In this document: piece after piece, positions 30,401-44,410 of the stretch | Position numbering within the stretch: position 1 is the stretch's first letter | Layout of the letters: each line of letters opens with the position of its first letter | Assembly (NCBI GenBank): GCA_032718475.1 | Contig: JAUCBJ010003358.1 | Location: forward strand, 1 to 47,592 | From: Nemertoderma westbladi | Lineage: Eukaryota > Xenacoelomorpha > Nemertodermatida > Nemertodermatidae | Reading direction: 5' to 3' | Length of the DNA stretch: 47,592 nucleotides | The notes under the pieces: generated by a model | What the model was told of the DNA's origin: nothing | Database searches by the model: none | What the model saw: the letters and a program-made list of their open reading frames with translations, nothing else | Position numbers and translations under genes: made by a program

Positions 30401-33400
30401 AGATACTGAAAGAAATGATAGATACTGAAACAAATGATAGATACTGAAACAAATGATAGATACTGAAACAAATGATAGATACTGAAACAAATGATAGATA
30501 CTGAAACAAATGATAGATACTGAAACAAATGATAGATACTGAAACAAATGATAGATACTGAAACAAATGATAGATACTGAAACAAATGATAGATACTGAA
30601 ACAAATGATAGATACTGAAACAAATGATAGATACTGAAACAAATGATAGATACTGAAACAAATGATAGATACTGAAACAAATGATAGATACTGAAACAAA
30701 TGATAGATACTGAAACAAATGATAGATACTGAAACAAATGATAGATACTGAAACAAATGATAGATACTGAAAGAAATTATAGATACTGAAAGAAATGATA
30801 GATACTGAAAGAAATGATAGATACTGAAACAAATGATAGATACTGAAACAAATGATAGATACTGAAACAAATGATAGATACTGAAACAAATGATAGATAC
30901 TGAAAGAAATTATAGATACTGAAAGAAATGATAGATACTGAAAGAAATGATTGATACTGAAATAAATGATAGATACTGAAACAAATGATAGATACTGAAA
31001 CAAATGATAGATACTGAAACAAATGATAGATACTGAAACAAATGATAGATACTGAAACAAATGATAGATACTGAAACAAATGATAGATACTGAAACAAAT
31101 GATAGATACTGAAACAAATGATAGATACTGAAACAAATGATAGATACTGAAACAAATGATAGATACTGAAACAAATGATAGATACTGAAACAAATGATAG
31201 ATACTGAAAGAAATGATTGATACTGAAATAAATGATAGATACTGAAAGAAATTATAGATACTGAAAGAAATGATAGATACTGAAACAAATGATAGATACT
31301 GAAACAAATGATAGATACTGAAAGAAATGATAGATACTGAAACAAATGATAGATACTGAAAGAAATGATAGATACTGAAAGAAATGATAGATACTGAAAG
31401 AAATGATAGATACTGAAAGAAATGATAGATACTGAAACAAATGATAGATACTGAAACAAATGATAGATACTGAAACAAATGATAGATACTGAAACAAATG
31501 ATAGATACTGAAACAAATGATAGATACTGAAACAAATGATAGATACTGAAACAAATGATAGATACTGAAACAAATGATAGATACTGAAACAAATGATAGA
31601 TACTGAAACAAATGATAGATACTGAAACAAATGATAGATACTGAAACAAATGATAGATACTGAAACAAATGATAGATACTGAAACAAATGATAGATACTG
31701 AAACAAATGATAGATACTGAAACAAATGATAGATACTGAAAGAAATGATAGATACTGAAACAAATGATAGATACTGAAACAAATGATAGATACTGAAACA
31801 AATGATAGATACTGAAACAAATGATAGATACTGAAACAAATGATAGATACTGAAACAAATGATAGATACTGAAACAAATGATAGATACTGAAACAAATGA
31901 TAGATACTGAAACAAATGATAGATACTGAAACAAATGATAGATACTGAAACAAATGATAGATACTGAAACAAATGATAGATACTGAAACAAATGATAGAT
32001 ACTGAAACAAATGATAGATACTGAAACAAATGATAGATACTGAAACAAATGATAGATACTGAAACAAATGATAGATACTGAAACAAATGATAGATACTGA
32101 AAGAAATGATTGATACTGAAATAAATGATAGATACTGAAAGAAATTATAGATACTGAAAGAAATGATAGATACTGAAACAAATGATAGATACTGAAACAA
32201 ATGATAGATACTGAAAGAAATGATAGATACTGAAACAAATGATAGATACTGAAAGAAATGATAGATACTGAAAGAAATGATAGATACTGAAAGAAATGAT
32301 AGATACTGAAAGAAATGATAGATACTGAAACAAATGATAGATACTGAAACAAATGATAGATACTGAAACAAATGATAGATACTGAAACAAATGATAGATA
32401 CTGAAACAAATGATAGATACTGAAACAAATGATAGATACTGAAACAAATGATAGATACTGAAACAAATGATAGATACTGAAACAAATGATAGATACTGAA
32501 ACAAATGATAGATACTGAAACAAATGATAGATACTGAAAGAAATGATAGATACTGAAACAAATGATAGATACTGAAACAAATGATAGATACTGAAACAAA
32601 TGATAGATACTGAAACAAATGATAGATACTGAAACAAATGATAGATACTGAAACAAATGATAGATACTGAAACAAATGATAGATACTGAAACAAATGATA
32701 GATACTGAAACAAATGATAGATACTGAAACAAATGATAGATACTGAAACAAATGATAGATACTGAAACAAATGATAGATACTGAAACAAATGATAGATAC
32801 TGAAACAAATGATAGATACTGAAACAAATGATAGATACTGAAACAAATGATAGATACTGAAACAAATGATAGATACTGAAACAAATGATAGATACTGAAA
32901 GAAATGATTGATACTGAAATAAATGATAGATACTGAAAGAAATGATAGATACTGAAAGAAATGATAGATACTGAAACAAATGATAGATACTGAAACAAAT
33001 GATAGATACTGAAAGAAATGATAGATACTGAAACAAATGATAGATACTGAAAGAAATGATAGATACTGAAAGAAATGATAGATACTGAAAGAAATGATAG
33101 ATACTGAAAGAAATGATAGATACTGAAACAAATGATAGATACTGAAACAAATGATAGATACTGAAACAAATGATAGATACTGAAACAAATGATAGATACT
33201 GAAACAAATGATAGATACTGAAACAAATGATAGATACTGAAACAAATGATAGATACTGAAACAAATGATAGATACTGAAACAAATGATAGATACTGAAAC
33301 AAATGATAGATACTGAAACAAATGATAGATACTGAAACAAATGATAGATACTGAAACAAATGATAGATACTGAAACAAATGATAGATACTGAAACAAATG

Positions 33401-36400
33401 ATAGATACTGAAACAAATGATAGATACTGAAACAAATGATAGATACTGAAACAAATGATAGATACTGAAACAAATGATAGATACTGAAACAAATGATAGA
33501 TACTGAAACAAATGATAGATACTGAAACAAATGATAGATACTGAAACAAATGATAGATACTGAAACAAATGATAGATACTGAAACAAATGATAGATACTG
33601 AAACAAATGATAGATACTGAAACAAATGATAGATACTGAAACAAATGATAGATACTGAAACAAATGATAGATACTGAAACAAATGATAGATACTGAAACA
33701 AATGATAGATACTGAAACAAATGATAGATACTGAAACAAATGATAGATACTGAAACAAATGATAGATACTGAAACAAATGATAGATACTGAAACAAATGA
33801 TAGATACTGAAACAAATGATAGATACTGAAACAAATGATAGATACTGAAACAAATGATAGATACTGAAAGAAATGATTGATACTGAAATAAATGATAGAT
33901 ACTGAAAGAAATTATAGATACTGAAAGAAATGATAGATACTGAAACAAATGATAGATACTGAAACAAATGATAGATACTGAAAGAAATGATTGATACTGA
34001 AATAAATGATAGATACTGAAAGAAATTATAGATACTGAAAGAAATGATAGATACTGAAAGAAATGATAGATACTGAAACAAATGATAGATACTGAAACAA
34101 ATGATAGATACTGAAAGAAATGATAGATACTGAAAGAAATGATAGATACTGAAACAAATGATAGATACTGAAACAAATGATAGATACTGAAACAAATGAT
34201 AGATACTGAAACAAATGATAGATACTGAAAGAAATGATAGATACTGAAACAAATGATAGATACTGAAACAAATGATAGATACTGAAACAAATGATAGATA
34301 CTGAAACAAATGATAGATACTGAAACAAATGATAGATACTGAAACAAATGATAGATACTGAAAGAAATGATTGATACTGAAACAAATGATAGATACTGAA
34401 ACAAATGATAGATACTGAAAGAAATGATTGATACTGAAAGAAATGATAGATACTGAAACAAATGATAGATACTGAAACAAATGATAGATACTGAAACAAA
34501 TGATAGATACTGAAACAAATGATAGATACTGAAACAAATGATAGATACTGAAACAAATGATAGATACTGAAACAAATGATAGATACTGAAACAAATGATA
34601 GATACTGAAAGAAATGATTGATACTGAAAGAAATGATAGATACTGAAACAAATGATAGATACTGAAACAAATGATAGATACTGAAACAAATGATAGATAC
34701 TGAAACAAATGATAGATACTGAAAGAAATGATTGATACTGAAAGAAATGATAGATACTGAAAGAAATGATAGATACTGAAAGAAATGATAGATACTGAAA
34801 GAAATGATAGATACTGAAACAAATGATAGATACTGAAACAAATGATAGATACTGAAACAAATGATAGATACTGAAAGAAATGATAGATACTGAAAGAAAT
34901 GATAGATACTGAAAGAAATGATAGATACTGAAACAAATGATAGATACTGAAACAAATGATAGATACTGAAACAAATGATAGATACTGAAACAAATGATAG
35001 ATACTGAAACAAATGATAGATACTGAAACAAATGATAGATACTGAAACAAATGATAGATACTGAAACAAATGATAGATACTGAAACAAATGATAGATACT
35101 GAAACAAATGATAGATACTGAAACAAATGATAGATACTGAAACAAATGATAGATACTGAAACAAATGATAGATACTGAAACAAATGATAGATACTGAAAC
35201 AAATGATAGATACTGAAACAAATGATAGATACTGAAACAAATGATAGATACTGAAACAAATGATAGATACTGAAACAAATGATAGATACTGAAACAAATG
35301 ATAGATACTGAAACAAATGATAGATACTGAAACAAATGATAGATACTGAAACAAATGATAGATACTGAAACAAATGATAGATACTGAAACAAATGATAGA
35401 TACTGAAACAAATGATAGATACTGAAACAAATGATAGATACTGAAACAAATGATAGATACTGAAACAAATGATAGATACTGAAACAAATGATAGATACTG
35501 AAACAAATGATAGATACTGAAACAAATGATAGATACTGAAACAAATGATAGATACTGAAACAAATGATAGATACTGAAACAAATGATAGATACTGAAACA
35601 AATGATAGATACTGAAACAAATGATAGATACTGAAACAAATGATAGATACTGAAACAAATGATAGATACTGAAACAAATGATAGATACTGAAAGAAATGA
35701 TAGATACTGAAAGAAATGATAGATACTGAAACAAATGATAGATACTGAAACAAATGATAGATACTGAAACAAATGATAGATACTGAAACAAATGATAGAT
35801 ACTGAAACAAATGATAGATACTGAAACAAATGATAGATACTGAAACAAATGATAGATACTGAAACAAATGATAGATACTGAAACAAATGATAGATACTGA
35901 AACAAATGATAGATACTGAAACAAATGATAGATACTGAAACAAATGATAGATACTGAAACAAATGATAGATACTGAAACAAATGATAGATACTGAAACAA
36001 ATGATAGATACTGAAACAAATGATAGATACTGAAACAAATGATAGATACTGAAACAAATGATAGATACTGAAACAAATGATAGATACTGAAAGAAATGAT
36101 TGATACTGAAATAAATGATAGATACTGAAAGAAATTATAGATACTGAAAGAAATGATAGATACTGAAACAAATGATAGATACTGAAACAAATGATAGATA
36201 CTGAAAGAAATGATTGATACTGAAATAAATGATAGATACTGAAACAAATGATAGATACTGAAAGAAATGATAGATACTGAAAGAAATGATAGATACTGAA
36301 ACAAATGATAGATACTGAAACAAATGATAGATACTGAAACAAATGATACATACTGAAACAAATGATAGATACTGAAACAAATGATAGATACTGAAACAAA

Positions 36401-39400
36401 TGATAGATACTGAAACAAATGATAGATACTGAAACAAATGATAGATACTGAAACAAATGATAGATACTGAAACAAATGATAGATACTGAAACAAATGATA
36501 GATACTGAAACAAATGATAGATACTGAAACAAATGATAGATACTGAAACAAATGATAGATACTGAAACAAATGATAGATACTGAAACAAATGATAGATAC
36601 TGAAACAAATGATAGATACTGAAACAAATGATAGATACTGAAACAAATGATAGATACTGAAAGAAATGATTGATACTGAAATAAATGATAGATACTGAAA
36701 GAAATTATAGATACTGAAAGAAATGATAGATACTGAAACAAATGATAGATACTGAAACAAATGATAGATACTGAAAGAAATGATAGATACTGAAACAAAT
36801 GATAGATACTGAAAGAAATGATAGATACTGAAAGAAATGATAGATACTGAAAGAAATGATAGATACTGAAAGAAATGATAGATACTGAAACAAATGATAG
36901 ATACTGAAACAAATGATAGATACTGAAACAAATGATAGATACTGAAACAAATGATAGATACTGAAACAAATGATAGATACTGAAACAAATGATAGATACT
37001 GAAACAAATGATAGATACTGAAACAAATGATAGATACTGAAACAAATGATAGATACTGAAACAAATGATAGATACTGAAACAAATGATAGATACTGAAAC
37101 AAATGATAGATACTGAAACAAATGATAGATACTGAAACAAATGATAGATACTGAAACAAATGGTAGATACTGAAACAAATGATAGATACTGAAACAAATG
37201 ATAGATACTGAAACAAATGATAGATACTGAAACAAATGATAGATACTGAAACAAATGATAGATACTGAAACAAATGATAGATACTGAAACAAATGATAGA
37301 TACTGAAACAAATGATAGATACTGAAACAAATGATAGATACTGAAACAAATGATAGATACTGAAACAAATGGTAGATACTGAAACAAATGATAGATACTG
37401 AAACAAATGATAGATACTGAAACAAATGATAGATACTGAAACAAATGATAGATACTGAAACAAATGATAGATACTGAAACAAATGATAGATACTGAAACA
37501 AATGATAGATACTGAAACAAATGATAGATACTGAAACAAATGATAGATACTGAAACAAATGATAGATACTGAAACAAATGATAGATACTGAAACAAATGA
37601 TAGATACTGAAACAAATGATAGATACTGAAAGAAATGATAGATACTGAAAGAAATGATAGATACTGAAACAAATGATAGATACTGAAACAAATGATAGAT
37701 ACTGAAACAAATGATAGATACTGAAACAAATGATAGATACTGAAACAAATGATAGATACTGAAACAAATGATAGATACTGAAACAAATGATAGATACTGA
37801 AACAAATGATAGATACTGAAACAAATGATAGATACTGAAACAAATGATAGATACTGAAACAAATGATAGATACTGAAACAAATGATAGATACTGAAACAA
37901 ATGATAGATACTGAAACAAATGATAGATACTGAAACAAATGATAGATACTGAAACAAATGATAGATACTGAAACAAATGATAGATACTGAAACAAATGAT
38001 AGATACTGAAACAAATGATAGATACTGAAAGAAATGATTGATACTGAAATAAATGATAGATACTGAAAGAAATTATAGATACTGAAAGAAATGATAGATA
38101 CTGAAACAAATGATAGATACTGAAACAAATGATAGATACTGAAAGAAATGATTGATACTGAAATAAATGATAGATACTGAAAGAAATTATAGATACTGAA
38201 AGAAATGATAGATACTGAAACAAATGATAGATACTGAAACAAATGATAGATACTGAAAGAAATGATAGATACTGAAAGAAATGATAGATACTGAAACAAA
38301 TGATAGATACTGAAACAAATGATAGATACTGAAACAAATGATAGATACTGAAACAAATGATAGATACTGAAAGAAATGATAGATACTGAAACAAATGATA
38401 GATACTGAAACAAATGATAGATACTGAAACAAATGATAGATACTGAAACAAATGATAGATACTGAAACAAATGATAGATACTGAAACAAATGATAGATAC
38501 TGAAAGAAATGATTGATACTGAAACAAATGATAGATACTGAAAGAAATGATAGATACTGAAACAAATGATAGATACTGAAACAAATGATAGATACTGAAA
38601 CAAATGATAGATACTGAAAGAAATGATAGATACTGAAAGAAATGATAGATACTGAAACAAATGATAGATACTGAAAGAAATGATAGATACTGAAACAAAT
38701 GATAGATACTGAAACAAATGATAGATACTGAAACAAATGATAGATACTGAAAGAAATGATAGATACTGAAAGAAATGATAGATACTGAAACAAATGATAG
38801 ATACTGAAAGAAATGATAGATACTGAAACAAATGATAGATACTGAAACAAATGATAGATACTGAAAGAAATGATAGATACTGAAACAAATGATAGATACT
38901 GAAACAAATGATAGATACTGAAACAAATGATAGATACTGAAACAAATGATAGATACTGAAACAAATGATAGATACTGAAACAAATGATAGATACTGAAAG
39001 AAATGATTGATACTGAAATAAATGATAGATACTGAAAGAAATTATAGATACTGAAAGAAATGATAGATACTGAAAGAAATTATAGATACTGAAAGAAATT
39101 ATAGATACTGAAAGAAATGATAGATACTGAAATAAATGATAGATACTGAAAGAAATGATAGATACTGAAAGAAATGATAGATACTGAAAGAAATTATAGA
39201 TACTGAAAGAAATCATAGATACTGAAAGAAATGATAGATACTGAAAGAAATGATAGATACTGAAAGAAATGATAGATACTGAAAGAAATGATTGATACTG
39301 AAATAAATGATAGATACTGAAAGAAATGATAGATACTGAAAGAAATGATAGATACTGAAAGAAATGATAGATACTGAAAGAAATGATAGATACTGAAAGA

Positions 39401-40994
39401 AATGATAGATACTGAAAGAAATGATAGATACTGAAAGAAATGATAGATACTGAAAGAAATGATAGATACTGAAAGAAATGATTGATACTGAAAGAAATGA
39501 TAGATACTGAAAGAAATGATAGATACTGAAAGAAATGATGAATACTGAAAGAAATGATAGATACTGAAAGAAATGATAGATACTGAAAGAAATTATAGAT
39601 ACTGAAAGAAATTATAGATACTGAAAGAAATGATAGATACTGAAAGAAATGATAGATACTGAAAGAAATGATAGATACTGAAAGAAATGATAGATACTGA
39701 AAGAAATGATAGATACTGAAAGAAATGATAGATACTGAAAGAAATGATAGATACTGAAAGAAATGATAGATACTGAAAGAAATGATAGATACTGAAAGAA
39801 ATGATAGATACTGAAAGAAATGATAGATACTGAAAGAAATGATAGATACTGAAAGAAATGATAGATACTGAAAGAAATGATAGATACTGAAAGAAATGAT
39901 AGATACTGAAAGAAATGATTGATACTGAAATAAATGATAGATACTGAAAGAAATGATAGATACTGAAAGAAATGATAGATACTGAAAGAAATGATAGATA
40001 CTGAAAGAAATGATAGATACTGAAACAAATGATAGATACTGAAACAAATGATAGATACTGAAAGAAATCATAGATACTGAAAGAAATGATAGATACTGAA
40101 AGAAATGATAGATACTGAAAGAAATGATAGATACTGAAAGAAATGATAGATACTGAAACAAATGATAGATACTGAAACAAATGATAGATACTGAAAGAAA
40201 TCATAGATACTGAAATAAATGATAGATACTGAAAGAAATGATAGATACTGAAAGAAATGATAGATACTGAAAGAAATGATAGATACTGAAAGAAATGATA
40301 GATACTGAAACAAATGATAGATACTGAAACAAATGATAGATACTGAAAGAAATCATAGATACTGAAAGAAATGATAGATACTGAAAGAAATGATAGATAC
40401 TGAAAGAAATGATAGATACTGAAAGAAATGATAGATACTGAAAGAAATGATTGATACTGAAATAAATGATAGATACTGAAAGAAATGATAGATACTGAAA
40501 GAAATGATAGATACTGAAAGAAATGATAGATACTGAAAGAAATGATAGATACTGAAACAAATGATAGATACTGAAACAAATGATAGATACTGAAAGAAAT
40601 CATAGATACTGAAAGAAATGATAGATACTGAAAGAAATGATAGATACTGAAAGAAATGATAGATACTGAAAGAAATGATAGATACTGAAACAAATGATAG
40701 ATACTGAAACAAATGATAGATACTGAAAGAAATCATAGATACTGAAATAAATGATAGATACTGAAAGAAATGATAGATACTGAAAGAAATGATAGATACT
40801 GAAAGAAATGATAGATACTGAAAGAAATGATAGATACTGAAACAAATGATAGATACTGAAACAAATGATAGATACTGAAAGAAATCATAGATACTGAAAG
40901 AAATGATAGATACTGAAAGAAATGATAGATACTGAAATAAATGATAGATACTGAAAGAAATGATAGATACTGAAAGAAATGATGAATACTGAAA
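24452..40994 (+). repeat. 19 bp satellite array, about 870 copies (16.5 kb)
   Basis: The unit is GATAGATACTGAAACAAAT. Main variants are C, G or T at position 15 (GAAACAAAT, GAAAGAAAT, GAAATAAAT), GATTGAT, and T or C at position 1. The C form dominates the middle; the G form dominates both edges (24452-25060 and about 39000-40994). Length is kept almost strictly at 19 bp; one 18 bp unit occurs near 26808. Blocks of variants recur at multiples of 19 bp. On the minus strand no frame has a stop, so giant frames of up to 2,969 codons appear. All three give the same 19-residue period (FQYLSFVSVSIICFSIYHL), an arithmetic consequence of a period not divisible by 3, not genes. Confidence 0.98.
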
Positions 40995-41967
40995 TCAGAG
41001 CTTTTACTACCATCATATGGTGTATGTATGCAACTAGTATGGAGATTGCAGCATATACATATATTTATTACTTATTTATGCACCGAATTTATAATATTTA
41101 CTTATTTAATATAGGCCGTAACAGTCCGGAAAAGATAATTAATAATACTGTAGAACATCTGTATATGAAAATACCAAATATATTCTGATAATATGATAGA
41201 TTGTGTATGTGGTGCTTTACATAGCTACTTTACAACAAATTATTTAATTTAAGTTAATGTAGTATTCGTACTCTGTATTCAGTTCGTACGGTATTATATT
41301 TATAATGTAGATACAGTATTAGTGTGTAGGCCTACTCGACATGTTAACTGAGTGGATATTATATTATTTAAACAAAAGCCGATGCTATAAAGGAGGGGGG
41401 GGGGGGCTAATTAAATTAAACAAGAAAACATTGTTGTTGAGCAGCACCTGTTCGACTTACCGCTGACAATTGAAACAATAATAATAAAATTAAAGAGACC
41501 AATACGCCTACCCAAAATCTATATTTGTTATATATAAAGTTACTATTATTTTGAAACTTTAACATAATGATCTTTTACTATGAAAACTGAGTATGGATAG
41601 CTCCGTAAACCCGCTTGAAATATGATATGGCACAATAAAATATGGCACAATTTATGCAGGTCGGTTTTTTCAAAATTTGTAAACTTTTATAAATGTAAAA
41701 TACTGTATATTATGTTTTGAAGGATCAGTAATAATACGACCTAGTTGCAGTTCTCGGTCCAAGACTTTGGCAAAATGGACTTATGTAGGCTATCTTAAAT
41801 GAAAATTTCTGCACAAAATTATTGTTTTTGAAAACTTGAATGGGGGTTTAGTATGTTCGGGCTATATTGAGGGATTTAAATATTTTGTGATAGACAAAGG
41901 GTAGCAGTTACAAAATGGGTTCTGGAAGATCCAAATGGCTATGTTTTACAAAATCAATACGAGTAAG
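40995..41967. other. AT-rich stretch after the satellite
   Basis: No supported gene. It holds a 12-base G run (41395-41406). The 69-codon frame at 40979-41188 starts in the last repeat units and has no domain. Confidence 0.45.
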
Positions 41968-42307
41968 TCAACGAATTTGAACATTTCTTCGACGAAGACC
42001 GCGAATTTTCGCAAACGTCGCGATATTTTTTTTCTAGAACTAATAATATATTTTATTCTGAAAAATTTTAAAAAATATATTTTTAATTTTAGATTTTCTT
42101 ACTTTTTAAAAATGTTGTGGAAAATTCGCGAAGATCGCGACGTTTGCGAAACTCCACCTATCGTATTGCTAAACACAAAATTTAGCGAATTTTTGTGTTT
42201 ACGAATACTATACTGTCTACACAACTACATACTATAGAATCTTATAAAAAATCGCGATGTTTGCAAAATTTCGCGATCTTCGCCGAAGAAATGTTCAAAA
42301 TCGTTGA
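41968..42307. mobile_element. Foldback element, 75 bp inverted ends
   Basis: The left end (TCAACGAATTTGAACATTTC, then TTCG-CGAAGA and CGCGAATTTTCGCAAACGTC) is inverted in the right end (GACGAT... region 42250-42307). The arms share TTGAACATTTCTTCG, CGAAGA-CGCGAA and GCAAAC-TCGCGAT. A third partial copy of the arm lies inside near 42118-42150 (AAAATTCGCGAAGATCGCG). No coding sequence; MITE-like. The arms show several mismatches, so it is not fresh. The target duplication was not identified. Confidence 0.75.
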
Positions 42308-42921
42308 GCCCTAAAGACCAATCCTAATGATTGTAGCCCAAAAGGTGATGAACATTTTGGTATATGTTTGATGACAATTCAGTAAAAATTAAAAAATTAG
42401 GTTGGAATTTAGTGATGTAAAAAGTAAAAATAAAAAAAACTGAGGAAAGGTGGTTTTATACAGAAAGTCACGAATATCAGCCATAAATACTGTTGTTGAA
42501 AATCGCCGTTTTGTGGTTAAAAAATCATTCACTGGTGAAAAGCGATGTCACCAAATAAATCCCTTCTATCAAACTACAAAAACAGATGAAAAATGTTTTT
42601 TTGAAAATTTTGTAAATTTTCGAAATTTCATTTCCGTTGGGCGTAATGCTCACCTTAATGTCATTTGCTTTTTGCTTTATTAACCGTCAACTGGTAACCA
42701 ATCCGCCAGTGGCTCAGGTAAAAAGTAGACCTGAAAATACTACAGGTTAATATATTAAACTAATAATAAATTATGAAAATATGTTCTATGGGAGTTTCAA
42801 TACATTCGGCCTCCCAACAACAATTACTCTTAACTGAAATTCCTTAAATTCCTATTGTTGGCACAATGGGCGCAAACTGCACCAAACTGAAGACAAATTA
42901 ATATAAAACACTTTTATACTG
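42308..42921. other. Intergenic stretch, no gene recognised
   Basis: AT-rich; a 77-codon plus frame at 42450-42683 has no known domain. Nothing else supported. Confidence 0.4.
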
Positions 42922-42923
42922 CA

Positions 42924-42954
<31 letters not shown>

Positions 42955-43207
42955 TGATCGGCATGCTGCATTGCAGCTGCATTTTTAAGAATGCTGTGCC
43001 GGCTTGTCAACAAAATTGCACCGCCACAACTCCCTATCACCCATGACATTTGCTAGATCATCCGCATCTTTAAGGCCAGTGTCCTTTAAGATGCGTCTCA
43101 AGAAAGTCATGGGCTGTCCACCATGCTTATTCACTCCATGAGGCTGCCAAAGTACAAGATTATGCACTGGCTGGTCCTCACGGCGAAAGCAATGTCCTGC
43201 AAAGCGG
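42922..43207 (-). pseudogene. Non-LTR retrotransposon 3' fragment, copy 3
   Basis: The minus strand encodes the last 73 or so residues of the family seen at 2835-4505 (from FAGHCFRRED to DKPAQHS) without a stop, then the 3' UTR and an (TAG)n tail of about 11 triplets (42922-42954). Severely 5'-truncated but with few substitutions. At the MGD-ELW site it has an arginine that copy 1 lacks. Unable to move by itself. Confidence 0.93.
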
Positions 43208-44264
43208 TAAAGCAAAGCAAGTTGCATAACTGCAACAATATAATATTAGGGTAATCGTCGTTCGTATATCTGCGACCATAATGTAATTATTACATACTGT
43301 AACAATCATATTAATTACATTATGTAACCATTATTGCCTTTCGCACCGACAAAAACTTGATGTCTGTATAGTGTCAGGTTGTACCTACATTGGATTTGCT
43401 TAGAATCCAGACATATTCTCCGTAATTAAATGATTCCTTAGTAAAGCGCAGACTTCCGTTTCCTTATCAAATCATAGCATTTTCCTTAGCCGATGCAAAT
43501 CTGTAATTTATACGCATATAATGTAGGCCTATGTATTAAATATTTTAGGTAATACATTCGCGCTACGATCTGAATGTATATACATTTCGAAAGCTCTTAA
43601 CAAAACAACCCATCATATGTTTGATCTATTCAAATTCTCATCCTTCAAATTCAAGTCAAGTGTACTAAGTGAGGGTGGTTCCTTTATAATTGTTCCCGCA
43701 ACTTGGGCTTGGGGGCTGCCTGACGTCCACAGCATTGATTTCGCAATAACATTTACTCTACTGGGAATATCCAGTAAATCACATTTGGAAAATCAAGGAG
43801 GGTGGGGCTCTTTACAATGAAATGAACACACATTGTTCGTCATCTACACCCTTTTTTTGCATGACAGCGATAAAGAAGCTCCATACAGTACTGTACATAT
43901 AATACTTTGTCACTCCAAAAGGCAGATGTAGACAGACATTTTGCGTCAGAGAAACAGAAACAAATAAAAAATTGTTAAAATTCAATCTAGGCACACATGT
44001 TGACACCAACACCAATTAATTGCTGTACATCGCAACAAACAATCATTGTGAAATTTTTCATAAATCAAGAAACACCGCATAGCATCCATATGGCTTGGCA
44101 CTAATAACGGTTACATAGAAACTACCAGAGAAGGAAATTAATTTCAACGTTACAATTGACCTAATTTAAATCTCAACCTTTGGACGAGGCGTGAATTAAA
44201 TAATACTTAATTTCCCGTCCGTCTGGATATTATGACTTAATTTCCCGCTGCTCGGTAACTAGTA
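43208..44264. other. Intergenic stretch, no gene recognised
   Basis: Near 43256-43330 the word ATAATGTAATTATTACAT and its inverted partners form weak palindromes. Frames of 67 codons at 43617-43820 (+) and 43812-44015 (-) show no domain. Confidence 0.4.
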
Positions 44265-44410
44265 AATTTAAGTAAATTTGTGACTAAATATGAACTCAAC
44301 GCAAATCCCATCTCGGTAAAATAATATCTTGCCACAATGCTAAATTGACAAAAATGGAAAAAATGCAGGTTACAGAGGTATGATATTCCAACCAAAACAA
44401 TAAACGACCC
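44265..44410 (-). repeat. Dispersed TTTTGGTT/TAACCTG repeat, locus 3 (inverted)
   Basis: The reverse complement reads CGTTTATTGTTTTGGTTGGA, then CTCTGTAACCTGC, then ACCGAGATGGGATTTGCG, in the order seen at 13598-13700. Confidence 0.6.

Noticed and set aside
24907-40845. Giant minus-strand open frames of up to 2,969 codons in three frames
   Set aside because: They are produced by the stop-free 19 bp repeat; all frames give the same cyclic peptide and there is no domain, splice or codon-usage support.
24452-40994. CRISPR-like array
   Set aside because: The units are contiguous without unique spacers and the window is eukaryotic.
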